From: Amborella trichopoda
Taxonomy: Eukaryota > Streptophyta > Magnoliopsida > Amborellales > Amborellaceae
Length of the DNA stretch: 64,000 nt
Assembly (NCBI RefSeq): GCF_000471905.2
Contig: NW_006499583.1
Coordinates: forward strand, 534,098-598,097
Direction: 5' to 3'
Below are positions 11,501-23,570 of this stretch, one piece after another; positions within the stretch are counted from its first letter, which is position 1, and each line of letters begins with the position of its first letter. The translations under genes and the position numbers were made by a program. The notes below the pieces were generated by a model. That model saw only the letters and a list, made by a program, of their open reading frames with translations, was not told the DNA's origin and ran no database searches.

Positions 11501-13030
11501 TAGTTCAAACCATTTTGCCAGCTCTTAGAACATTTGGCCGCAATTATAGTCATTAAGCAGGCACATCAAGTGGTTACTAACCATTGATGAACAGTTACAA
11601 TGTTTCAAGTAAGCAGTCACTTCCATAGGCCATTCTAACATCTATAGATGGGTTCTTTTTTCTCATTTTCAGATATGCCTTTACTCTCTCTCTCTACCCA
11701 ACTTCTCACTATCTAATCAAATTTACGTTCCTTCTCTAAAACAATACAACTACAATACATACAGTGCTTCTGGTTTGCATGCATGGAACCTAAAAGTGAA
11801 TTTGAGACTTCATAAAGCAAATTTGAGACTTTCTTTCCTGTGTCCGAAAGACAAATATGCTCAATTTATGCACACTGGTTATAAGATACAAAATGGGCAA
11901 ATATTGGCTTGAGAAAGTGCTCTTGCATTGCCCAAAAACAAGAAGAAATTAGTATTTTTTTCTCTGCCCCTATTTCACCCTGCTTTCCAACACCATAATT
12001 CATTCAAACTCAAGAGGCTAGTTTAGTTTCAAGTAGCAATAAATTCAAAGCATCTTAGGAGCTCAAAAAAATATATGTTCTCTTTTGAAATTGTTTTTGG
12101 GGTCATTTCCATGAATAAAATTTGATTTGGAGCTCAAATCCCTCTAGTCCAACGCCTATTTGATTGGATGGCTTGGCATGGCATGTCATGGCAAAGAATT
12201 TGCAGCATTGTTGGAGCTCTTTTGTTGAGAGGACTGCTTTTGGAGACGAAGACAGTGATATAGCACTTTCTTGGGTCTCTCACATTAAAAGTTTGGTGGA
12301 GTAACATAATAGTTATAATGTAAACATTGAAATAGAGAACTGATGGGTTAAGTAGCAAACAAACTCAAACCTATAATTCAGTTTTAACAGAAAGCGGAAC
12401 AACATACCCCAGACAAAACGTAGAGGAATTTATCAAACCTAATGATGGTCACTATCTAAAAATGATGAGAAAGCCACATAAAGCATAAAAAGAGAAAAAA
12501 AAAACTAGTAAAAGATATTGAATGAAAAATACAAGCAATAAACGAGAAACATAAGCAATAAAAGTGAGGAGACATTCAAAGTGAAACAGAAAAACTGTTC
12601 CATTGAACAACTGGGTATAACAAATAAATTAAAACGGCAATGAAGAGAACTTTTGAGTGGTTGAGCCCTGGGATCATAAGAAATACAAAAGAATGAGGGA
12701 GTATAAGTGGGGATCCATGCCCTATAGGCTATGAAATTTATAAAAAAGCTCTTAAAAACCAAGCCATTACAAAAAACAAAGGTGATTTCTATTGTATTGC
12801 TGAAACCACTGGGTTGAACCTGAAGAGTGGCTCCATGGGCTCATGTTGATGGCAAGCAATATGTGCACTAACCACAACATAAAGATGATCTATATACAAA
12901 TAATAGTAAAAACTTATAGAAACTGATACTCAAGGATTTACAGCAACATTTCACTGCCTGACCGTGTAAAGAGGGTACATTTCCATTACCATCTCAACTT
13001 GTTTATTTAGTCATCACATGATGCTGCATT
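11501..13030. other. Gene-free stretch downstream of the glyoxalase gene
   Basis: AT-rich sequence with no frame above about 85 codons and no recognised domain. It separates the 5' end of LINE-1 from the 3' end of the glyoxalase transcript. I see no clear repeat or transposon end here. Confidence 0.5.
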
Positions 13031-13037
13031 ACTTTTT

Positions 13038-13175
13038 TTATCGGTCATAGAATGCCTTCAATTTTGTCATATCAAACAGAATAACAGGAACATAGGAACT
13101 TGTATTTCCAGGCATACCAGCAGGACCAAATATGATACTATGAAGACCATCACTGCGTGCTCTTTTCTCCAATTC
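13038..13175 (-). other. Candidate 3' terminal exon downstream of glyoxalase stop (spliced 3' UTR or alternative last exon)
   Basis: On the minus strand an acceptor (TTTTAACAG) at 13176-13177 is followed by 45 open codons ending in TAA at 13038-13040 (ending SYVPVILFDMTKLKAFYDR). A good donor (GTGAGT) lies at 13369, six bases after the glyoxalase stop codon, so the glyoxalase 3' UTR could be spliced to this exon. Joining exon 6 directly here would meet a stop within about nine codons, so it cannot replace exon 7. The open frame could be chance, or a leftover exon of another gene; I do not recognise the peptide. Confidence 0.4.
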
Positions 13176-13373
13176 CTGTTAAAACGGAAGGATCCATATT
13201 CAATTCTATTTCCTCGAATAAGCAATTTGGGAACAAGAGCATACCATAATAAATAGATTCATATGTTACATATATATTACATCAGAAAGGCAAGCAGCAA
13301 CAAATATCGAAATAAAGAGAGCAGTTTCTCAAGGAAAGAATATCAACTGGCAAGGTAGGATGCACTCACTTTA

Positions 13374-14293
13374 TTAAGCAGCATTGGCTGCTATTTGCCC
13401 TATCCTAGATAGATCAAATATTTCTATCCAATAGCCATCAGGGTCTTTAATGAATGCCAAACCTTTCATTTTTCCTGCAATTACAAAAAAAACTATTGAG
13501 GCACCAAGATAATTGTACAAAAAGCAACTCAAAAATCAAGCTGTCTTAATTTCAAAACCAAAGACTTCATTTTTCTTTGTTCAGTTAGTACATTATAGGC
13601 ACGCTGCAATGGAAACTTGGGGTGTGTTTGGATGCACAAGATAGTCTTGATAAGTGTTGATTATCCATGATTAAGTTATCCAAAGTACCACATATGCTAA
13701 AGATGTGTTTGAGATACGCTTTTAGGTGGTTTCCAATAGTGCTTATCTGAAAAGCTTTCTATATGCCACTAGGCACAGCAAATTTATATATGCCACTCTC
13801 CCCCAGCAGTCTTATATAAATGAATGATTGGGATAACTTTAGCCATAACATCACAAGCTGGTCACCGTTTGATCCAAATTTGACGTCTCAGAGTAGTTTA
13901 TTTTTAATTTTTCTCCATATCATATTAACATAAAATTTGGTGTGTGTCATCATCTCAATAGGGTGCACCTACAAACAATATTAAAAAAATATTTTCAAAA
14001 AACTAACATGACCAAACTGCCCCTGAAACTTTTGGAGGTATCTTGGTCATTTTATTTTTCAATATTTTTCATAGGTGCAACTCTATGAGAGGATGGGACA
14101 CCCAAAATTTGATGTCAATAATTTGTAGAAAAAAATTTATGTCAATATGATTTGTAGAAAAAAATTTAAAATAAAATAGTGTTTAGGCATGACATTGTGA
14201 TTAGGGTTATCTCAAACATCCATTGAGAGAGAGAGAACAGTTGACAGAGGGTGGAGAATCAAGAGAAGGGTCTTCTCATTGAACCAAGAAAAT

Positions 14294-14355
<62 letters not shown>

Positions 14356-17074
14356 GTTCCTACTACTATTCAAAACCTTATAGCAAATAATAAATAAATC
14401 AGTCCAGTACTAAAACCAGCCACAAACAAAGGCAGAAGCCCAAGCTTCACACTAGGATCAGAAGAGGCATTTCCCTTTGCTACCCTATAAGCACCAAATG
14501 GCAATGTTCCGTAAACAATGGAGACATTAACAACTGCTTTCTCCCAAATATGGCCATCCCATAAAACCCTACTAATTCCAACAGCACATCTGGATCTGGA
14601 CCACACATCTTCCATAAATGAAGTTTTCTCATCACTTTCTCTAATGGCTGAGGACACACCATCCAGAGCTTCACATATAATGCATATGACTTGAGGCCTA
14701 AGACATGAAAAAGATGAAGAAAAAATGGAGCATTCTCTAAAGAAAGCTTCAGGTTTTTTGAAAACCTTTTTCCTTTCAATGGCAGCTGGAAAGGGTTAGA
14801 GGTTGAATCTACCACCACTAGGGGGGGCCATTTTGCAGGTAGGGTAGAGGAGGGTTTTGTGGAGTCGCAAAGGGTTTAAGAGAGATTTGTTGTTTGGAGA
14901 AGAGAGAGGGAGGCAGCAAGGAGAGAGAGAGGGGATGGTGTTTGGCATTTTGGGGTCTTTGCAGCTAGTGAGAGATGATGCACTGCGATAGGTAACCAGT
15001 GGAGAGAGATGGTTTATATCCCACTAATGGGAGAAGAGAGGCAAAACTGGGAGTTCTGAGAAACGATGATCATGATTTGAGAAGGGTTTTGTTACATTTA
15101 TGGAGGCCGTGAATTAAAAACCCTGGTCATAGAGATGGAGCGAGTCCGCTGTATTGGTTTTACCATTTTCGTTAAAGAGAAAATCTGCCTGATATGTCTT
15201 GGCTAGTTGGCCCTTTATGGGTTGGCTTTAAATTGGTGAATTAGGTACTCAGACTCCTGTTGGTTTCATTCATGGTGGATAAAGGGTTGGGTACTGTTGT
15301 TGCTCCATTGGGAGAGAGGTGGGTTACGGTTGGGACCTCACTCTTGTTACCGTCATTCTATAGACAGACCGGTTTGGAAGCAACTTGATGGACCTTCTAG
15401 AATACCGTCATTCTATAGATAAGGAGGAGCTTCTTCCTTTTTCCTGCGCGACAGCTACTGAATGTTGTCGGCTACCGACGATCTAAGCCCACCCCGAATT
15501 AGTGTAGTGTTCATGTAGTTAGTCTATAGAGTTGCTTCCGCGGTTAAAATGGTAGCGGGGTGGTGGACCCTAACTAAGAAAAGGTAGTGGAACCAGGCTA
15601 CTACAAAGGAAGTATGGGATGACCTAAGCTACCGTCATTCTATAGAGTTTGGGAGCTCAGCTATCTTTTTCTAGAGCTACAAAAAGAGGCGACTGGTATC
15701 GAAGATCGCGATGGCTCATAAGTGCGACGAACAAACAGCTAAGTCCTATTTTTTGCGTTCAAAGAACCTTCGAAGCCAGCTTGTGTAGCAGATAAGGCGG
15801 GTTGGTACAAGTTCAGTCGTTAAGCTACACGAGGCTAAGGGCGCGTTGGATTCAGTCTTTGCTGAATTGCAACGAGTTCAGTCGTTAAGCTAGCCTAATC
15901 CAAACAACAGCTATCACAATAGGCAGAGACATAATGGTACTCACCAAACAACTAAAAAGTAATATTATACAAGATATACAAAGTTTAGAAAAGCAATATG
16001 CTTGCAATATAATTAACTATGCTTGGAATAGGGCACAGCCCTATCAAGATCTAACATTCTACTGCAGTTAAATTCAAGCTCCAAGAGCTTCAAAAGCAAT
16101 GGAACAATTTAGCCCCATTTATCATCATAAAAATGTTGAAGTCTTGAACATTGTTTTTCTCTTATATTCAGATTTCTGAGTGTAACGCCCCAAATGTGCC
16201 AGTAAAAATTATGATTACGATTCCAGAATATCGAAGAAAATCGGGAGAACTAACACACAGAGGGACACTTTCACCCTAAATGCCATATAGTAGGAGTTTT
16301 TTACATATAACTACAGTAATGAGGAGTTCCAAAGACTATTGATCAATCTCCGCTAAATTTTACAACAAACTGATATATAGGTTCCGACACCCTTGATTCA
16401 GGCCTTGAAAGCATATTACAAATCTTAAGAAGGAAATATAAAAAGAATTGGAAAAAGTATCAGCACCAAAGGGACTTATGACACTCACACCCGTATACCT
16501 AGATATATGCAAGGATGCTGTCCACTCTCTAGCTTCGTCGACTTGAGCTTTAAGTGAATCTAGAATGTCAAGCGTTTCTCTCTCTGTTTGATGACTTCTA
16601 CACACAGCAGAAGGGTGTGAGCAATATTAAGCATCCCGTGTCTCATCCTTACTTCAGCACGTAAGAAAATCGAAGTCGCTCTTTCTTTCTCTCTCTCTCT
16701 CTCTNNNNNNNNNNNNNNNNNNNNNNNNNNNNNNNNNNNNNNNNNNNNNNNNNNNNNNNNNNNNNNNNNNNNNNNNNNNNNNNNNNNNNNNNNNNNNNNN
16801 NNNNNNNNNNNNNNNNNNNNNNNNNNNNNNNNNNNNNNNNNNNNNNNNNNNNNNNNNNNNNNNNNNNNNNNNNNNNNNNNNNNNNNNNNNNNNNNNNNNN
16901 NNNNNNNNNNNNNNNNNNNNNNNNNNNNNNNNNNNNNNNNNNNNNNNNNNNNNNNNNNNNNNNNNNNNNNNNNNGGTAGGTACGAACTAATTAAGTACTA
17001 CTACCGTCCGTTCGTCTACTACCTTACCTTACTACGTACACGTAACGTAAATAACGTAAGTACGCTCTTCTTCT

Positions 17075-17121
<47 letters not shown>

Positions 17122-19329
17122 ATGCACGTGGGAATGAACAAGACAATTCATGCATGATTAGTCTCAAATCAGTACCCTTCCCACTGCATTAATCAGGTAC
17201 CAATAGAGTGTTCAAAGATAAGCATAGCTGCTTTTTTCCAAAATCAAGTGGTTAAAACCAGTTCTCTCACAGGATGGTTACACAAGTTAAACTTCATTTT
17301 GAATTTAAATTCAAAGCACCCCACAATGACTGTAATGATCAGCTTCAATCCATTCTTGAAGTTAAAACCCTTCCGAAATTGGAATTTGAACAAGAAACCA
17401 CCTTGATTTGCTTTGATCAATCCTGAGAAGATTGAGGAATAAGCGGTTATTTGGATCACTCATTGGTCAAGCCATTATGTAGTTTGCGCATGTCTGCTTC
17501 ATATCAACGCCACTTCGCTTTGTGATGGTGAATCCTTTTTACATGAGATTTTGCGTGATGAAAGAGGACTCAAAGACAAATCCAAAGGACCAAGTATCAC
17601 CTCAAATGGATCAGTAACGAGGGAGATATACCCTGCCAAAGTTGACCCATTTTCTGTAACAGATTTCAAGAGCAGATCTGGCTATTACGAACCCATCCGC
17701 TTTCATCTCAAGGGATTATGGGCCTGGCAGCTAGATATTCTTGTACAAGGACTCATGAAGAATACCTCCACAAAATTTGGTGCGAAAACTCCTGATATTC
17801 TATGAGATATTGCAGACCGGCAATCAAGCTTTTATACAGTTTTATGATTACTGTTTTAGCTCCAACCACTTTCACATGGGAGCTACCCTCTCATGGTTGA
17901 TAGGTATTGAGTTAGGAATCCAATGGTCCAATTCCCATGAGACAACTCCTAATAGATTAGAAGATATCTAGATTTACCGACCAGAGGTCATCCTGGCTGC
18001 TAAATATCTGCTTGGCAGCCAGTGGATACAACTCTTGGCTACCGTTGAGGGGTCAAATCATCTCCAAATGAGCTAAAAGTTTGGGATGAGGGTTATCACA
18101 CCTCAAATATGATTGTCGCATAGTTTGTAGATCAATCTCCAAGTACTATGTTGGGACCAACGGCCAGGGTATATCTGGATAGACAATGTATTTGGGAGAT
18201 GTATCAAATGATGTTTATTTTATATGATTCTTGGACTAGAGGCATATGAGGCCTCATTATGTATCTCTGCAAAATTCTACCTCATATACGATTGGATGAG
18301 GTTTCACATGGACCGGCTGTTGAATCCCTCTTGAAGAATGCTGGTTTTCAAGACATATCAAATTCTATCAAAACTCCTATAATATCATGCTGCGAGGAAT
18401 ATAGGGGCAATATAGTGGAATATAGTGGCAATATTGTTACATCCACTATATTCATCCTTTTTTTTCCCTTAATCATAAATCTCCCAAGTGTATTTTGGCC
18501 TTGCATTATGAATAAAAAACACACACCCAACACTAAGTTCAGGTAAAATCTACAATGGACTAAAAGAAAACCCACCCATGAATACATGAGAGTATGTCTA
18601 ATTATTTTGTCTATGACAGGTCCATATATTCAAAAAGTAAACAATTTTCAAGCATGGCAAGGTGAAGCAAAGAAACAAAAGAAACTTTAGTAGAAAATAT
18701 CAACATTGAACAGGTAGAAAGCATTTATAAGCCTCACATAACCAATTGCATTTACACCTTGACTGTAAGAAGCATAATCAAGTAACATTCAACCAATTTC
18801 AGAAACAAACTAGCCAGTTGGGTTCTTAGCAATCAGAGATCCAATATTCTTAAGCAGGAGATATACAAAAAAAGTTCTATTATTCAGACCCTGACCTGCA
18901 TATCTACCAACTTATTTGTATATGGAAGTTCCATCTACCAAGGAGCTAATATGAATTTGGGGCAAGGCAGAATCAAGACATAATTATTAGCCAGACTTAG
19001 CCTCCATCCTCCCCTTTAAGTACACACCATGAGCATCATGTTTGCTTTGAGTAAGATTGAGGGACCACTATCAGGAAAGACAGGGGAACTATAAAAGCAA
19101 AGGGAAGCTTAAGTGTAAACATGAAAAAGGGAGTTCAGGATCTTGAACTTATATATATTAGCAGAAGGCATATGCCTAGCAATCATTTCGCACAACCACC
19201 CGATCCCAACATTCAAACTCCAAGGTTGCTCGAGACTTGGTCAAGTCCTAAGCCGAGTCAACTTGCTGACTCCTGAGTCAACAAGTTTTTCAACATTTCA
19301 TTTCTAATACTAAAAGAAGCGAAATGGAT

Positions 19330-19371
<42 letters not shown>

Positions 19372-22300
19372 GTAGAAGGAGCATCCGTGGTTAATTGGAG
19401 ATTTTTGAATTTATTTGTTGAAAGACACTAACTTAACGCCTCAAGCATGTGTTTATGCATCATTTGATTGTTTTTTGAGTTGTCTTCTATTGATGCATTT
19501 TATGTCACACCAAAAATTAAACAAATCCACTTACTTCAGAATTCAACCCTAAGGATGTAGTATTCCATATTTTTATCAATAGATGACTCAACAACAATCA
19601 TAATAATAATAATAATAATTCCTAAGAACCATGTCTATTAAGTTCGCAAAAACAATTAAAAACAATATAATTGACTTGAAAATAATAGCAATAACTTCTA
19701 AGAACTATGTGGGCCAATTGTACCACATGTAAGTGTTCAAATCTTAAAAATATTACACACACACAAAGGAAGGGAGGCAAGGGGGGAGAGGGGACAGAGA
19801 GAGAGAGGGAGATGTCCAAACTCCAGGTTTAGACTCTAGCACTAGTGCATACCTATAGTGGTATAGCGGTTATATATTGGTAGCCTGAAGGCTATGATTG
19901 TAAAAGCATTCATATGAGCTATATGTTTGGCCACTGCTGGAGCCCATATTAAGTCATCAGTCATCAAGAATAATCCATCCAGAAGCGATACTACCCCTTA
20001 GTATAACCACCATCGAATGACTCACCATCATCATCATTGTCATAATCCTAACTACAACCAGTATCAGCTCTTCATCTTGCCTAGAGCACATGTTTAAAAT
20101 TGGCGGTAAGGACTCACCTAAGTCAAATCCGTTGGTGCCACCCTCTAGTGCTTTAAGTTCAAACCACAAGGACTAAAGAGTAGCCAAGACTTTAAGAGAC
20201 TTTACCGAGGGCATCCAACTTGTGCCAAATGGACACAAACGAGTTAACAACTTTTCTCTCAAGTTTTTAAATGCCTATGGTTGAAAATGAATGTTTCTTT
20301 CATCTTTTTAGATTTACAAAGGCAACCAATCACATGAATGTCAGAAGGATTAAAATTAAAACACATTTGAGCACCGAAAGTTTTGAATCAGTGTTTTAAA
20401 ATGCGGCCACATTGCCACCTATGCGGCCGCATCATGCGGTATGCGATGGGCTCCACATCTGAAATGACTGCATATGCGGTTTTGAGCTATGCGGCTGCAT
20501 ATGCACCGCATCACGCTGCATCGTAGCCGTATCGCATCGCACCGCACCGCATCTTTTCCGCCTAAATTTTTTTCGATTGTGCCCCTCGAGGAGGGGCAAA
20601 ATGGTCTTTTTGACGATCCAAAAATGGGGGAAACAGTTTGGGGGGGTATTAAACCCCCTAAACAATGATTTACAGCCACTTTTGTGGCTTTTTTTTATCA
20701 AATCGAGCAAACAAAGAATTAGGCGGAAATTTTTTTTCATTCAAATCTTGGATTTGGCGGTTGTTTGATACTTGGATGTTGATTTCATGCTTTTAATTGT
20801 TAATTTGGGGAAGTTAGGGGTAAAATACGATGATTTACAGCCACTTTTTTGGCTTTTTTTTTATCAAATTGAGCAAAAAAAAAATTAGACGGAAAAATTT
20901 TTTTCATTCAAATCTTCGAGTTGGCAGTTATTTGACACTTGGATGTTGATTTGATGCTTTTGATTGTTAATCTGGGGACGTTAGGGTGAATTTGTGACAA
21001 GAAATCGGGGTTTTCAAAGGCCGTGAAGAAATCAAGCATTGCTTCAAGAAACGGTAACTTTTTATTACTTCTTGTACAGTAATACTATAATACTTATTTT
21101 TGGGGCAATGTCTTCTTCCCAATCTTCTAGTAATAAGGATCCGACTTTGGAAATATGCCAAACTAAAAAATCCGAAAGATAGAAATTGTGTGAAATGCTT
21201 AATCTGTGGAAATACTTATATGGGTGGCATTTTTCGACAAGAAGAGCATTTAATCAGAATTTCCGGGAATGTAAAAGTATGCCCATAAGCTATAGATGAT
21301 ATAAAAAAAGAGATTAGAGAATACTTGGATAGATTGAAAAAAGATAAAGAGAAGAAAAAAATGAAAAGAAAAGAACTACTCGATGATATGCAATTATTTG
21401 ATGATGATGAAAAAAGGAATAGGTTGGAGCAAAAAAACTTGAATGATTTGGTTTATGTGCGTTATAATGAGCGGCTTAGGGAGAGGTATCAAAATCACAT
21501 GAAGCTCAACTCTATTCAATTATATGAAGCTGATGGTGATTCCACAAGTGAGTGGATCATGGATCTAAGACTAGAGCGTGTGTTTGAGGGTGAGGATCTT
21601 ACATGGCTCGATGTCGAGCTAGCAACAAGGGCTAATGAAGAAGGTCGACCTAACACTAGAGCACAGAGGAGTAGAGGAGCAGCAAGAACTGGGTCTAGTC
21701 GTACTCGTACATCAGCTCCAGAGGTCGAGGAAGAGGAGGCTGCCTCCGAGGAGACCGAGGAAGAAAAATACGTGGAGGCCACTGAGGATGATATTGATGA
21801 TGCACATGACAACTCTTAAGATGGCTTTTCTGATTAATATTTGAAAAATTGACTTCAAAATTGTTTGGGATGATTGTATTAAGTAACTATTAACTCTTCT
21901 TGAGCTTGACTTCAAAACTCTTTAATCTTCATGGAGATATGGACTTTTGGTTTGTAGTATCACTATTTTATAATTTTGAAGTTTGTGATTGCAAATTTGC
22001 ACTAATGGTTTTTTATTGTTGAATGTTTTATGAAGCTAATTTCAAGTTTCTAGTTTCTATCAGGGGATAGTTGATACAGAATCTCCGACTACTAATATTT
22101 TTGGACTTAATCATTAAACTAAAATATCTACTATCACATATATCACCTCCATATTTTTTTCTATGCATTAACCTATTTTTATAGATTTTTTAGAATTTTT
22201 TTATATTTATTGACCACATCGTCGCGATGCACCCGCATCCGGACCACATCGCGCCGCATCGGCCCCTCCACCGCTTTTGGCCGAATCCCGCATTTTAAAA

Positions 22301-23523
22301 CGTTGTTTCGAATTGAACAAAATTTCAAAAAGTTACATATGGGCTTCATCCCAGAAGATTCTTTAGCCCATAGTTACTGGAATCTCTCACCCCAGGTGGT
22401 GATTCCACTTCAAAATCCCGATTCAAGGAGGACTCCGTCAAGGAATCTTCAAGGAATCTGTTTCCTTAGGAATCTCGACCCCACATTAGGAATCTCCATT
22501 CCACATTTATTGAATCTCAATTCCAACATTTATTGGATCTAAATTCCACATTTGTTACATCCCGATTCCACATTTATTGAATCTTGATTTGGTTTTTTTG
22601 GAATCTAGATTCCACAGCATCAAATGCCGCAGTTTGTAAGTGCAAGAAACAACTATTCGATCAACATGTAATCTTGCTGCCACCTTCATCGAATCTCGAT
22701 CAGATTTTTTCGGATCCAAATTCCGCATAATCAAATACTACGATTCATAGGTGGACAAAACCGTGATTTAATCACCATGAAATCTCGCTTCAAATATTTA
22801 TGAAATCCTATCTGTGAGTTTTATGAAATCCAGATAGGAGAACATTGAATCCCATGGTTCATGGGTGCACCAAAAAGCAATCCGATTAACACGAGTTCAA
22901 AGTTTTGGTAACACAAAATCAACATTCAAATGTAAATGTCTAGAGTTAGGAATCTCGATTAAGGTTGAAACCCGATACATTGATGTAGGAAATCTCAATT
23001 CCAAGTGGGTTGAAACTCGATTCCTAAATGGTATGAATATTGATTCCAATTGGGATGAAAATCAATTCCAAAGTGGTATGAAATCGAATCTAAGGATGTA
23101 GGAATCTCAATTCCATTTGGGTCGAAACCCGATTCCTATAAAGTAGGAACCTCGATTCCTGCAATTCGCCCGGTACAGACAGCAATTCTGGCAACAAGAA
23201 TCTTCCAACATGATTCCATGATTGCCATTCCTTAATTGATATCGAATCTCAAGCATTTCAAACAATGGTCTAGGTTTTTGCTGATTCTATGGATAATAGA
23301 TGTCGCTTATTGAAGATTAGGGAGCGCATTTAGGGAGAGATTTAGGACAGAAGCTTCCATTGGATTATGGAGATTGACATCTAAGGATGAAATTGGTGTT
23401 CAATTTTATACAATGATTTCTATTTTTAGGGCTCTTTAGTCAAAAGATTGCAAGGTGTACCATTTTCGACATACATCTCCATACTTAGTCACTCTCCAAA
23501 CCTTTTCAAAAAATATGAAATAC

Positions 23524-23570
<47 letters not shown>

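Larger units (their letters stand above)
20389..22305 (+). mobile_element. Non-autonomous hAT transposon with 8-bp target duplication
   Basis: The left end reads CAGTGTTTTAAAATGCGGCC. The reverse complement of the right end reads CAACGTTTTAAAATGCGGGA, a terminal inverted repeat of about 19 bp. The flanks are TTTTGAAT (20381-20388) and TTTCGAAT (22306-22313), an 8-bp target duplication with one difference, which is diagnostic for hAT. Both subterminal regions are crowded with GCATCG, ATGCGG and CCGCAT words (20400-20555 and 22210-22275), typical transposase-binding arrays. The 1.9-kb body holds only the N- and C-terminal parts of a transposase-like gene, so it depends on another element for mobility. 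It sits in glyoxalase intron 6 on the strand opposite to the gene. Confidence 0.88.

Noticed and set aside
14480-14818. 112-codon minus frame overlapping the coproporphyrinogen oxidase fragment
   Set aside because: It is the +1 shadow of the recognisable frame and has no conserved motif.
19957-20169. Minus-strand frame with [20 protein letters not shown]
   Set aside because: Short, low-complexity ATC/ATG repeat, no homology recognised.
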